Of a stretch of 64,000 nucleotides of DNA, positions 37,001 to 49,190 are shown in pieces. A program made the position numbers and the translations under genes. How positions within the stretch are numbered: position 1 is the first letter of the stretch; each line of letters opens with the position of its first letter. This stretch comes from Arctopsyche grandis (lineage: Eukaryota; Arthropoda; Insecta; Trichoptera; Hydropsychidae): the NCBI RefSeq assembly GCF_051622035.1, contig NC_135356.1, forward strand, positions 29,054,290 through 29,118,289. The letters run 5' to 3'. Under the pieces are notes generated by a model, which worked only from the letters and a program-made list of their open reading frames with translations, was not told the DNA's origin and made no database searches.

Positions 37001-40000
37001 AGGCTAGTGTTTAAAAAAGTTTTTTTTACCAGGGTATTCCTGTCTGCTATAGACTTCAATGAGGATAGTCTGATCTTCGATTAGATATGACGGTAAAAAA
37101 AGGTGAGGACGTTTGTTTTTTCCTAAAAACTTGATCGCGATTTAAATATTCATTCTTAATATTACCGATATGGAAAATAAAACAAAAAGAAAACGTGTTG
37201 TATTATCATTAAAAGACAAATTAGATAAAATCAATGCTTTAAAAAGCGTTTTTTGTCAAATAAATATGGTGTTGAAAAGTCAACGATCTCGGATATAAAA
37301 AAATCAAGTGAAAAAATGATCAAGTTTACTGATTCTTTAATGTCAGAAGAGGGAAGCTCAGACCGTAAGGTTATGAAAAAATCAGGAAATGAAGAAGTCA
37401 AAGAGTGTATTTTTATGTGGTTCATTAAATGACGATTGTCAGGACAGTTAATATCTAGTCCATTATTGTATGAAATGTATTCGCGATTTGGCAGCTTCAA
37501 AAAGAAGAGCTAACTTTAAGCAAAAATTCACAATCGAATTTCTCAATAAAGCATAATTTGATATTGATCTTCATGTTATTATATATATGTAAATTTAGAC
37601 AAATAAAAATTATTCATACTGAATGTACACATATTTCGCTGTCAATTGTGATTTTTTCGATTATGCGGATTTTTCATAATCCGGACTACCTTCATCCCCA
37701 ATTAGTCCGGATAATCGAGGTTCTACTGTAATTTAAAAATTGCTGGCGTACAGGTAAAGATCAAATATTCCGCGAGTGGCAGCTAACTGGCTGACTATTA
37801 ACAACAGTTGAAGAATAGCATCCAGAGCGGAAATGTAACAAATTTCAGATATAACATACTAAGAAAAGTGACGGTGAATGTCTGACAACAGGCTGAACTC
37901 GTCTGTAAGACATTATCTTCAAAAATGTATATAAGACTTGGCTATATATTTAATTAGTGAATAAATTTACCTTGGAAATGTTTGTTTGAAGTATTTGTCC
38001 TCGAGTTGAAATGTTTGTTTTCAAGTTACTGATAGTGTAATCGTTTCTACTCCCCTCTGAATAAATACCTCACACTTAATACTCAAATGAGCACTATAAA
38101 AAATATATATTAACCTGGGCTGCAATTGTGCAGGATTGAACGCGATCGTTAAAGACATTATTCGCCGCTTTGTTGGCTTCGACTAAGGAATGAGCGACGA
38201 CAAACACAGCCTCTTGAGGTAGGCTAACAGGAGTAGAGCTCAACGGATTCCAACTTATGTAAGAAGCGCAGCCTTCATAAAAGAAAAAATCATACCATTG
38301 TTAAAGTTCAAATTCTGTAATAAAATTTAATTTCAACAACAGCCAAGCATCTTTAGAACCCAATCGGCAATAACTTGTTATTGATAAAACAGTTATTATT
38401 TCATATCGTTCGTTGATAAAAGTCAGCTTAAGAAACTCGGTTCATTTTAAGATAAGACACGGTGAAGAAAAATAATAATGGCATACACCGGTGAGCTAAG
38501 TGAGTTAGCCCCGATACCTTATCAGCTAAATAAGTATATTTCAAATGATTATTGCCTTGGCCTCTGATTTTTTATATCGTGGCGGCTCTAAAGATGCCTA
38601 ACTCTTGCAATGACATACCTTCTTCGGCTAAAAATGCTATGGCTTGGTCCATACCACCGCCTGCTGTGCCGATTAGACGCTCGCTACGAGCGCACAACAT
38701 AGCCATTTGCATCTTGGATAATTTCACCTCCAATCATTAAAATAATATTAAAAATCATAAGTAAAAGACATACATATATATCATTAAACGCAAAAAATCA
38801 CAATTTGAATATAAAAAAAATTTTCAAGTAGAGAAAGGCCCAATGTATGGAGCAGGAATCGCAGATTGAAAAAGTGTAAGTATAAAGTACCATTATATGG
38901 CTTAGACGGCCGAAACTACTTTTTTCGAGACGGTTCTCATGATATCTCAAGTTCTACTGAACCAATATACTTGAAATTTGGCGTGAGCTTTCTCTATACA
39001 TTACTCTATCGGACTAACTAAAACTATAACAAAATTTCAATTTTTACTATTTTCAAAAAATTCGGAAGTCAAAAAAACTGGTAAAAAATGTCTTTTTATT
39101 TCAGGCAGCCGCTATTTTGCGAAAAAATATTTTTTTGACTTTTCCATAGTTTGGACGATTGCAGCATTTGTTTGGATTAATAATTAATTTGTTTTTTTTT
39201 TAATATCAGATTACTAGGAGGGTTGCAATCGTGACAACCAGGGCGCGCCATTTTTTTGAGACCCCTCACTTCATCAGCCTGTAACTTTTTGAATTTTGAA
39301 TTTTTTCCTTTGATTTTTTTTTATGTATTCTTCAAACATTAATAAATATTTGATTAAATAATGGCTTTTGGTTTTTTTTTTATTGCACCTGAAAAATACC
39401 TACAATTCATGCCTCTAGACAAGAATACTCGGTGGACAAAAAAGAAGTGCTATAATGGTACCGGAGTGAATGCAAAAGGGTAAAAGGAAGACCGCAGGCG
39501 AAATGGGTCGAGTGAGATGGATGAGAGTTGCGCAAAACAGAGACGAAAGGAAGCGTGTTGGAGAGGCCTTCATCCAGCATTGAATGGCGAACAGCTGTAG
39601 ACTGTAGATGTAAACTCATGCAAATTACGCAACAAGTCTATACTCTAAAATGTATCAAAAAAAACAAATTGCATATACCAACACAATCGCTTCAATAACA
39701 ATTTTTCACCAAAACAATACGCTATCCACCACTTTATCGTAATATACAAAAATAAACACTTTTCATTATGTAAGTATACATTAATCAAACGCATATTAAT
39801 CATATTTACGATGCTCTCAATATTTTCATACAAGTGATAACATAAGACTTAACAAATAACAATACTAACACACACATATTATTCATTTAAAAACAGTAGA
39901 TAAGATCGCAATACAGCAAGAAAATGAAATTAAAAAAAACAATGCGCTATATATACATACATACATATATGATAATAACACACATCACACACTATCGATA

Positions 40001-40995
40001 TACCTCATTATCGTGCAAGTATGCTAAAGCCGCTGCACAGACTAAAGCGCTGGAGCTGGAGAGGCCGGCAGCCGGCGGGATCGTTCCGCAGACGGCCAGC
40101 GTAATACCTCGAGGAGTCGAATCCGGATAGGCCATTTCAGCAGCACCGATGATCCCGCACATAATATACTCGTACCATTCCGGCTTAGTTCCATGACTTG
40201 TACTATAAGAATATAAAAAAAATTAACTAACAAATAATCGCTTGACTAGCAATCTACGCATATATACGTATATATGTATGTACATATGATTTGTTTTAAT
40301 CACAATATATCTTACTGGAGTTCATTGATGGGGCCCACATAGTCACGATACGATGGATTTCTATTGATGATGTGCAGTGTGGGCTCTACGGTGCCTCTAA
40401 CTGCTATTATCACATCCTGTTCCAACGCCATGGGCAAAACAGGATATCCACAGTAATCAACATGCTCGCCGATTAGGTTGACTCTGAAATAAATTATTAA
40501 AAAAATCAACACTTGCACATCATGATTTTTATAAAACTAATGTGTGTGTGTGTGTGTATTTCACAAAAAACCAAAGAACATTTTCATTATTTCAAGTAAT
40601 CATACCTAGCTAGCTATAACTAGCTAGAATTAATCAATGTACACTCATCATTACAGATCGCTCCAATGAGACGAGTGTACTATACACGAAATTATATATT
40701 TAATGCATAATTCGAAACCATAGTCAGACATTGCAAACATCGCGATCAATAAACGTCGTATACAATAAGCATCCACAGAGACATATTTTATTTTTATTTT
40801 TTATTTTTTTATTTAATTTACACCAAGAAGGCCTAACAGGTAAACCCAATGCACCTTCCTGGCCAAAGACAATTATATAAACATATATGTACACCATCCA
40901 TATATACACAAATTCTTACACGTATACACAAATACACATACATACATTCATAAATATAAAAATACACATATATACATATACATACATACACACCT

Positions 40996-41085
<90 letters not shown>

Positions 41086-44000
41086 GCATACATATATAAA
41101 TAAAGATAAAACCAACATACATACACATTATGCTAAATAATAAATATATAAATATATGGAGAAGAACCCGGTGAATCCTGAAATACAACACAATAACGTG
41201 TGAAATGGGGAGGGGGGGGGGGGGAGAGCCAATTTTGCAGGAATCGTTTCAATAAAAATCAGAACAATTGGCAAAGTCTGATAAGAAACGACCGACCCGG
41301 TTACAAGCCAAGGTCTCGAACTCCACATAACCACACTGACCATAGCAAGATATGCCAACCACTAGTCCATGCTGCTGGTATAGCTCGGTGGTTGTGTTAA
41401 TGCTAACCACCGAGAGGTTCAAGCCCTGGGTTGAAAATAATTTATTGCGAGTATTTCTGCAACGCTGCTGGGCAGACTTGGATATTTGTAACTCCAAGGC
41501 GATCGCTTCCTATCAAAGTATGCCAATTTATCTGATTTAATTGTTGAAACTGATCCTCATTAAATTGGCAAAAACCATCCTTCAACCTTCTATTGAATAT
41601 GATTTTTCAAATTTAAATACGTACAAGTACAAGACCATAGACGTCGCTCAGGGACAAAAAAAAAATCACTTTGTAGCATCATGTTTTACTACGTGGACTG
41701 CTAGTGAATATTTACTTTAGATTAAAATTGAAACGAAATAACAACACGTTCGTGTTAACAGCATATGTAGATAAACTGTTGATAAGGACGTTATAATGAC
41801 CGATAGGAATACAATAAGTTTGCAATCGTGTAAATTTACACGATTGCTCTACATATACACATACATACATACATGCATAGAAACGTGTTATACAATAAAA
41901 TATTGGATAGTTCTAAAACACGTGGCAAAAGAAATTGTTGTTTTTGAATTTATTATTTAATCGTCCAACAATTCAGTTACCGATGCGAAAATCTAAACAT
42001 TTATTATAAAAGTATACGATGAAAATTTGTAGTAAGTTTTATCCGTCTTCAATATAGATTAAATCAACCGAGTTGAAGCAAAGATAATCAGTTGATATTT
42101 TCCAATCCCTGATTACCGACCTCCTTAACAAAGAACAATCTGATTTTTTTAACGAATGATGCTCAACGGTTCTAATCTATCATAAGTACATACATACATA
42201 TATCAATGATGATTAGAAGTAGCGTCTTCGCCTCACGTTAGAATATTTCGAAAAATTATATGGGGCAGGTTTTGATATTGATTTTTAAATGCTTTTTATT
42301 ATTACTCAATTATGTTCACACTACTATTTTAATAGCTATTGATCTACTGATCATTTTCTATTTTACAATTTTAATTTAATTCCGTTAGTAATCATAGTAT
42401 TATATTATTCTAATGTGAATCTACTACATAATAGGTAAAAGAGCTCAAAAGCCTATTTACAATTCGTATGGGGCAAGTTTTAAAATGTGTGCACAAGAAG
42501 CATATGTGAACAGTTTAACTGTATTCAATGTGACTAATAATTGCAAATGTACAATCTGTATGCTAAATATAGATATATGCCATTGCGAGATAAAACCCAG
42601 GGCCACGAAGTTGGAGTAATCACTCAGTCAGACTCATCAAATACCTGATATGTATGCAGTGTTTCAATCTTAAGTACGACGAAAATCCGTCTGGTGATTC
42701 CCAATGCATTGTATGAAGTCGAAACTAAACGCTAAAAAAGCGAGAAAGGGGCGATACATACATAGATGTCTTCAATGTGTGGTGCTGGAGTTGGATGCAT
42801 GAACATTCCCATCCTCGAAGAGCTGACAGTTTCAGAGACTATAATATGTAGAAAAAGGATTCTTTCCTATTTTGACTATATATATATATGAACTATATAT
42901 AGCCAGCAGTGTGGCTCGGTGGTTGCGTTTACGTTTAGCACCGATAAGTTACCGGGTTCTATTAATGCTGCTGGTTAGACTTGGATATTTGTGACTCCAA
43001 GTCGATCGTTTCCTATCAGAGTTTGCCGATTTATCTGATTTCATTGTTGGAACGGTTCCTCCATCAAATTGGCAAAAACCATCCTACCTGCTATATCACA
43101 AATATCTGAATTTGATGTATGTACAATATGTAAAAATGTATGTACAAGTCTAAATCCATAGATGTTTCTAGGGATTAATTAATTAATTGTTAATTTCATG
43201 TTCTTCAGCTTTTCGAAATTCAGCGATTTATGTAATAATAAAAAATGCTGCAATGTTTGCGATTGATTGTTAGGCCTTCCTGGTATATATCTATGTAAAA
43301 AGTAAAATAAAATATTGCCAGGAAGAATGAAGACAGTCTTGAGAAGCTGATAAGTCAGTGGAACACTAGAGGAAAGAGGACAGTCTCCCATATAAGATGG
43401 TCAGATCAAATTTAAGAAGTGACGGGATTGTCCGTAAACGCAGCTTTAAACTTGACACAAGACCAGGAGTGGAAGATTTTCCACCATATTACAGATGATA
43501 GAAATGTATACGACGATTAGCATTGAGCAAACGAGAAAGAAGAATAAACGACTTGAAATGCTGATAAAATGTATTGACATTGCGTTTGAATGAGCCTGAC
43601 ATGTTGAAGTTGAAAATTGCAAATAGTAATAATAAAAAAAAAATGGAAGAAAAATCGAACAAGAGTAAATTGCAACATCTGGTTGATGGATGTGTAGGAA
43701 TATAGCACAACTTTTGCTATTCCGAATCAAAACCAGTAATCTCATATATTTCACAACAATACACAAGTCTTACGATGGCATCATCATCGCTCCTGTACAA
43801 ACATGCAGAACTCGAGGGCAACGTCCCCTTTGACTATTCCAGAAGAAAGAGTTGCGCATACACATATGGTGAACTGATCAACTTTCAATTTTACCCATTT
43901 TTTCTTTCAATATGTTGTAATTTTTTTTTTATGAATAGTTGATTTTTTTTTATTATTATACATATTTGATCTTTGCTTTATCTATGTATGGGTTACCTGA

Positions 44001-46120
44001 TAACTCGTTCACAGATTTTTCGTAAACCGAGGATGCGCTCCAGGCATTACGTATACGGCCATCTCTTTCTCACCCCGTCTGTTCACCAAAATCTCGTTTA
44101 CTATGCCATTACGTATGCAGCCATCTCTTTCACAGACTGTCTGTTATCGGTGAACAGACGGACTGTGAAAGAGATGGCTGCATACGTAATGGCAGAGTAA
44201 ACGAGATCATGGTGAACAGACGGGGTGACAAAGAGATGGCCGTATACGTAATGCCTGGAGCGCATCCTCGATTTACGGAAAATCTGTGAACGAGTTGTCG
44301 TGTCACCCTATGTATGTGGGTAGTAACAATAGATGACGTTGTGTGACCATGCTAAGATTCGACCTTGAGATTTTGACTGATTCGAAGCCCCAGCCTTCAC
44401 CCCTCTCTTGCCAACATGCGCTCTAGTCATTTCTACATATACAGTTTATACCAGGGCTGTGGACAGTCTAATTTTAGCAATGCTCAATCGATTTTTCCCC
44501 CATTTTGTTCCCATATGCGTAGGACCATTTTCAGGTATATACATACACAAATACAGTCGTAATTTCATCAACCAATGCAAAGAATGGGCTAATTTTTTTT
44601 AATATTCTAGCCTAATACAGGGTGAACTGATACACATATGGTGAACTGATTTTTTCATTCAATATGTTGTATTCTTTTTTTTTTTTATAAATAGATTTTA
44701 TTATTATACATATTTGATTTTTGCTTTATCTATGTATCTAGGTAGTAACAATAGATGACGTTGTGTGACCATGCTAAAATTCGAACTTGAGATTTTGACT
44801 GATTCGAACTCAGAATCGATCAATGGCGCCGTCCACACACGATGTCTACTACCAATATTTCCATATCCAGTTGCCATATTGCAACCTGCGGTTGCTATTT
44901 AAGAACTGGATATGGAAATATCGGTAATAGATATCGTGTGTGTGGACGGCGCCAATGATCATGTTTTCGGAAAACAGACTACTAATGTAATGTAATGTAA
45001 TGTAATGTAATGTAATGTCAAATGTGTACCGGTCACAGGACAACCAGTCGCTCTAGATCGGTCACACGTGATCACCCGTCACACTAAAACTGGTCACACC
45101 CTAAAACTAGTCATACCCTAAAATCGGTTAACCAGTTTTCTCGTGACCGATTTTAGGGTGTGACCAGTTTTAGTGTGACGGGTGATCACGTGTGACCGAT
45201 CTAGAGCGACCGGTTGTCCTGTGACTGGTTCACATATGACTAGTAGTCCGTTTACCGAAAACATGATCATTGGCGCCGTCCACACACACGATATCTATTA
45301 CCGATATTTCCATATCCAGTTCCTAAATAGCAACCGCAGGTTGCAATATGGCAACTGGATATGGAAATATTGGTAGTAGACATCGTGTGTGGACGGCGCC
45401 ATTGATCGATTCTGAGTTCGAATCAGTCAAAATCTCAAGTTCGAATTTTAGCATGGTCACACAACGTCATCTATTGTTACTACCTACATACATAGATAAA
45501 GCAAAAATCAAATATGTATAATAATAAAATCTATTCATAAAAAAAAATGAATACGACATATTGAAAGAAAAAATCAGTTCACCATATGTGTATCGGTTTA
45601 CCCTGTATTAGGCTAGAATATTAAACAAAATTAGCCCATTCTTTGCATTGGTTGATGAAATTACGACTGTATTTGTGTATGTATATACCTGGAAATGGTC
45701 CTACGCATATGGGAACAAAATGGGGGAAAAATCAATTGAGCATTGCTAAAATTAGATTGTCCACAGCCCTGGTATAAACTGTATATGTAGAAATGACTAG
45801 AGTGCATTTTGGCAAGAGAGGGGTGAAGGCTGGGGGGGGGGGTGATAAATGATTGAGTAAAAATTCTGATGAAGTTTAAATGTGACAGGCATAGTATCAT
45901 ACCTGCCAGGTACGCGGACGTAGAATTCTGGTGGATGTCTGAAGTAATCTTCGAACATTGTTCTTAAATAGTCGGTCCGGTCGGTTGCGGGAGGTCGTCC
46001 GAACACCGGCACCGTATCATCGTAGCCTGCCATGTCTGCCGCCTGATTGACAGCCGCATCCCATCTGACGTCTCGCCAGCGATTCTGCCCGCAGCACCTA
46101 ACATGGTGGATTCCAGCCAT
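34011..46120 (-). CDS. Galk2: GALK2-type galactokinase / N-acetylgalactosamine kinase (8 exons)
   Basis: Cytosolic GHMP-family sugar kinase that phosphorylates GalNAc or galactose at C1 with ATP. Exons in transcript order: 46120-45903, 40483-40316, 40202-40004, 38727-38619, 38272-38115, 35915-35714, 35660-35462, 34182-34011; sum 1425 nt, 474 aa, every junction GT-AG and in phase. Motif 1 [15 protein letters not shown] (about residues 71-85) is built across the exon 1/2 junction; motif 2 [16 protein letters not shown] is at about 168-183; the catalytic Asp is in GGGMDQ (about 222); motif 3 RVTGAGWGGC spans the exon 7/8 junction. It resembles human GALK2 (458 aa) more than GALK1, notably [19 protein letters not shown] second in-frame ATG at 46033 ([12 protein letters not shown]) has a better Kozak context and aligns better with the family N-terminus, giving 445 aa. 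Sugar specificity cannot be read from the sequence. Intron 1 (5.4 kb) and the 38.1-35.9 kb intron are swollen by repeats. Confidence 0.93.
36587..37728 (+). mobile_element. pogo/Tigger-like element with transposase remnant
   Basis: Flanked by TA; starts CAGTGTATAACCTCAATTAT and ends ATAATCGAGGTTCTACTG, the pogo/Tigger terminus. From 37171 a plus-strand frame reads [20 protein letters not shown], like the CENP-B-type DNA-binding N-terminus, followed by frameshifts and stops. It sits within an intron of the kinase gene. Confidence 0.82.
38831..39424. mobile_element. Truncated copy of the TTAA-flanked transposon
   Basis: Follows 2205-2845 (aaggcccaatgtatggagca, then acttctactgaacc-type sequence, ending cctctagacaagaatactcg). 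The left end is lost. Confidence 0.65.
39425..39605 (+). pseudogene. RTE-like LINE C-terminal fragment
   Basis: gtggacaaaaaagaagtgct and onward match the reverse complement of 10100-10290 ([18 protein letters not shown]-type codons) with several frameshifts. It directly abuts the preceding transposon. Confidence 0.65.
40812..41090 (-). repeat. SINE tail plus TA microsatellite (copy 3)
   Basis: The order of SINE tail, gacaattatataaacatata, then tatacacaaattcttacacg and a pure (TA)n of about 80 bp (40999-41080) repeats 20056-20230 almost exactly. Confidence 0.8.
41215..41590 (+). mobile_element. Two SINE family A pieces in inverted arrangement
   Basis: A minus-strand body piece (attggcaaagtctgataaga) is followed by a plus-strand head (agctcggtggttgtgttaat, gaggttcaagccctgg) and body to ttggcaaaaaccatccttc. 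In intron 1 of the kinase gene. Confidence 0.65.
42285..42475 (-). mobile_element. Non-LTR retrotransposon 3' end fragment
   Basis: taaatgctttttattattac to aaaagcctatttacaattc matches the reverse complement of 4390-4570, with a small internal deletion. Confidence 0.6.
42903..43300 (+). mobile_element. SINE family A, near full length
   Basis: Head TGGCTCGGTGGTTGCG with degenerate box B (ccgggttctattaatg), body gactccaagtcgatcgtttc, and a tail gttaggccttcctggtata followed by a short A-rich stretch. Confidence 0.75.
43315..43530 (+). pseudogene. LINE C-terminal fragment
   Basis: Plus-strand reading [14 protein letters not shown], stop, [20 protein letters not shown] resembles the arginine-rich/W end of RTE-type LINE ORFs, with one in-frame stop. 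Confidence 0.5.
43985..44318. mobile_element. Foldback MITE, near-perfect 330-bp inverted repeat
   Basis: gggttacctgataactcgtt at the left pairs with aacgagttgtcgtgtcaccc at the right; arms of about 160 bp (landmarks gaggatgcgctccaggcatt, gcagccatctctttcacaga) meet at about 44150. Non-coding. Confidence 0.85.
44395..45838. repeat. 1.4-kb near-perfect palindrome in intron 1 of the kinase gene
   Basis: Left arm landmarks (cttcacccctctcttgcc, cagggctgtggacagtct, gatgacgttgtgtgaccatg, tggcgccgtccacac) recur in reverse complement in the right arm, meeting at about 45125. Within each arm a smaller palindrome (centre about 44890; about 45345) is present. ORFs such as the one at 45182-45376 are by-products. 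The right border is about 65 bp from exon 1 of the kinase gene. Confidence 0.85.
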
Positions 46121-46959
46121 GACGGACACCAGACAATCTACTGAATTACACTGAGATTCTCAGTCTGAGAGTCCCAATAAACCACGAAGCTTCTGCTGTC
46201 TTTCTCGAAGGAAAGGATATGAATGAAGAGCGATCGGCAGCTCTATTGAAAAAGAAAGAAAATGTACGACCGAAAATCAATAATGCAGTTGCAGTGCTTC
46301 TACTACCGGGATGACACGAAGCAAGTAGCTAGGAGGAGTAAAGTGACTTCTCACCCGGGCTTTCAATTATTCACAAATTCGAATATCAAATAAAAATCGA
46401 TGAAATATTCGAATATTCATTTTTATTTTATTTTATTTTAGTTTTTATTTTTATTTGGCTCACCAACAATGTACATACATAACACAATATAGTCTTTACA
46501 CATTTATGATTCTGGTATATACATCAATTATATTTTGTTAAATTCTTTTTTCGCGTATTCTTTTTTTTTTTCAGAACATTTTGTGGTGGTTTAAGGGGTT
46601 GCGATTTATTTGCAGGCTGAAAATCTCCCCCTCGTCCCTTCTATTTCCACTCGACTGATATATGCGATTTAATACCTATTTATAAATGTGAAAGGTATGT
46701 ATGTATGTCTAGGAAAATTTTAATACTATTTTTTTTAATTTCAGTTCAATAAACCAAAAGGTTTCTGAGAAAAATATAAAAAAAACTCGATTCTCTAGAC
46801 CAGGATTCTCCAACCAGGAAAGGGGCCGGTTTGGAATTTCAAAATGTATGGTGGGCCGGATAAAAAATTCGTATTGAAATCCAGTATGAACAAATTTGCA
46901 CACGTGTAATGATTTTGCATGAGTAATTTATACCTAATGTGTGTATCGAAAACTGCGAA

Positions 46960-47200
46960 TTTTGGAAAAGACGTTCTGATTATTATTGGTCACAAAGCGC
47001 TCGCCCAAAGATCACTAAAATCTCTATAACGGAACATCTGGCAGCCGAAAAGTCCATCATACTAACAAGAACTTGAGTGCCAAATATTCCTTATTCGCGA
47101 TTTTAATGGCAAAAATTGTCTTTTGGGCTATGGCAATGTGATTAATAATTAAATTACCTATTCATATAGCTGAAAATCGGACGAATATTCGAGTATTCGA
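46960..47200. mobile_element. Unclassified repeat copy, joined to ATTCGAAT-type sequence
   Basis: aatctctataacggaacatc to ggcaaaaattgtctttt matches the flanks of the split repeat at 23370-23990. The motif gaatattcgagtattcga follows, and a similar attcgaatattca occurs at 46400, so it may be one larger hAT-like element. Confidence 0.45.
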
Positions 47201-47442
47201 TTGATTACTTTACTTGTCACGAACTTGGACAATTTTAAAACGATGGATCTGATACTGCAAGGTATATGAGCTGTCGTGGACATCTACTTGGACAAACCTG
47301 GACTGTAATTATTTTCTTCATGAGGTTTAGCAGGACGATAGAGATGCATATAAAAAGTACACATGATTTACATACTGCTCCACAAACCGTATTGTCTTCG
47401 GTTCTGACCATTTTTTCTATTGTACATACTATTCTATTGTAC

Positions 47443-47604
47443 TGTGGCGGCTCGCTTATACGACATGGTCGAGTTTGGTTGCCTTCCTGCGAGTGGGGAC
47501 CAACCCGGCTGGGTTCGGAGAGCCACTACTCACTCTGTCTTCAGCTGTCATATAATAAACACGTGCATTAACATGCCAGTCGTCTCATTCGTTCATCCCC
47601 TATA
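47443..47604 (+). repeat. 5' LTR of the TRIM-like element
   Basis: 162 bp, same as the 3' LTR at 48366-48527 by eye. Ends ...TATA rather than the usual ...CA. Confidence 0.9.
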
Positions 47605-48365
47605 CTGGTGACCCCCGACATCGAGTCACGCAGCCTCGATCAATTTCAACATGCCGCTCATCCCTGCCTCGCCGAGCCAGGCGGGAGAAGCTACCCGCCG
47701 CGCCCCCATCGCCATCAACACGCGTCGCGGCCCGCGGGTGACAATAAACGAGCAGACACGGCTACCTACCTACCTACCTATCGACTGGAGTCCAGCCACA
47801 ACGTCGATGACAGGTGCTTTAAAAAAATGGGGGAGCGAATGAGACGACGATCTTGACAGCTGGATGTGGAGTCATGCGCGATCCACTACACATAGAACGG
47901 TCATCCAGCACCACAAGACATACACCACCTCAGTACCATCATCATCATCAAGGCCCCGTCCGTCCCCACGAGCGTCGTCACGCCGAGACGGGCGGTAGCG
48001 CTACAACACCTCCACGAGCCACAACGACTCACGGTCCAGCTCGGAGTATCATCAACCACATCGATGCCCCTGCCGCCCCCGCCGCCCCACCAACCGACAT
48101 CAGCCTCGGAAGAGCGGCGCCGCCGCAGCATCGCATCGCATCGGCGCGAACATCGGACCACCCACCGTCCTGCTCGCGACGTCACCGCCCTCGAATCTAC
48201 CGACCATTCAGGGCGGTACACCTATGTGCACAGCGGATGACCCACGTCAACAATTTTTTTTCTCCCCACGTAATAATTTTTTCTCTTTGTGTAACAATAA
48301 TTTTTTTCTTTTGTAAAATTTGTTTCTTTGTAATTTTGGTATCGCTGATGCTGGGGGGGGAGTGA

Positions 48366-48527
48366 TGTGGCGGCTCGCTTATACGACATGGTCGAGTTTG
48401 GTTGCCTTCCTGCGAGTGGGGACCAACCCGGCTGGGTTCGGAGAGCCACTACTCACTCTGTCTTCAGCTGTCATATAATAAACACGTGCATTAACATGCC
48501 AGTCGTCTCATTCGTTCATCCCCTATA
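48366..48527 (+). repeat. 3' LTR of the TRIM-like element
   Basis: 162 bp, directly after the polypurine tract and followed by the GTAC duplication (48528-48531). Confidence 0.9.
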
Positions 48528-49084
48528 GTACCGTTACCACGGTGTGAGTAAAATTTAGACTACTTGGTCCAAGCTACTCGCATCGTGCCAACCCGGTATT
48601 ACCCAAAACATTACCTCGTAATCAGTACTTAGTTGTATTTAATTAGTGTAAATACGCTTAAATGATAGTAATTCAAATATTTATGTTGATATCCTATCAA
48701 ATTATACCCAATTAAAAGTGTTTGATCGAATTGAAACAATTGTTTGATCCATAATAAATAAATATAAATAAATAATTCTTAATATACACATGATTTTTTA
48801 TAACAATTCGTGCAATTTCATTGTTCAGCTTTTAGTAATTTTTCAAGAAAAACTACTAAAATCAATAAAAATAATTATTTAATAATAAACGTTCAGCCAG
48901 ATGTTTACAAAAATTTTAAGTATTAGTGTACATACACACATACTTAAAATTTAGTAAACACCCAGAAATGCTTAAAGAACAATATTAAAAGAACCATAAT
49001 TATCACCATACAGAACGCAGTCAAAAGAACCAATTTGGCAACTTTTAATGGCATCATTTTCTTTCACAACTCTTCAATACACAC

Positions 49085-49190
49085 ATGTAAATAGTGGTTT
49101 TACCCGGCTTCACTCGGTATATGTAATATAAACCGCTTAAACATGGCTAATCTAATATCAAACTTTCATTTGTCATTGTCGGAGGGATAT
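49085..49190 (-). mobile_element. Helitron-like 3' end fragment
   Basis: aatagtggttttacccggct and the following ataaaccgcttaaacatgg match the reverse complement of the 18890-18944 terminus, with the CTAG changed to CTAT. Confidence 0.45.

Larger units (their letters stand above)
47443..48527 (+). mobile_element. Young TRIM-like LTR retrotransposon
   Basis: Two LTRs of 162 bp (47443-47604 and 48366-48527) that I read as identical, starting TGTGGCGGCTCGC and ending CATCCCCTATA; flanked by the 4-bp target duplication GTAC. A primer-binding-like site (TGGTGACCCCCGAC) follows the 5' LTR, and a G-rich polypurine tract (gctgggggggggagtga) precedes the 3' LTR. The LTR carries an AATAAA (ataataaacacg). 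The 760-bp interior is GC-rich with Pro/Arg/His-rich open frames (a 170-aa one from 47853) and no protease, RT or integrase; non-autonomous. Confidence 0.9.

Noticed and set aside
47853-48365. 170-aa ORF as a host gene
   Set aside because: It lies entirely between the two LTRs of a young retroelement, and its C-terminal part runs through the polypurine tract.
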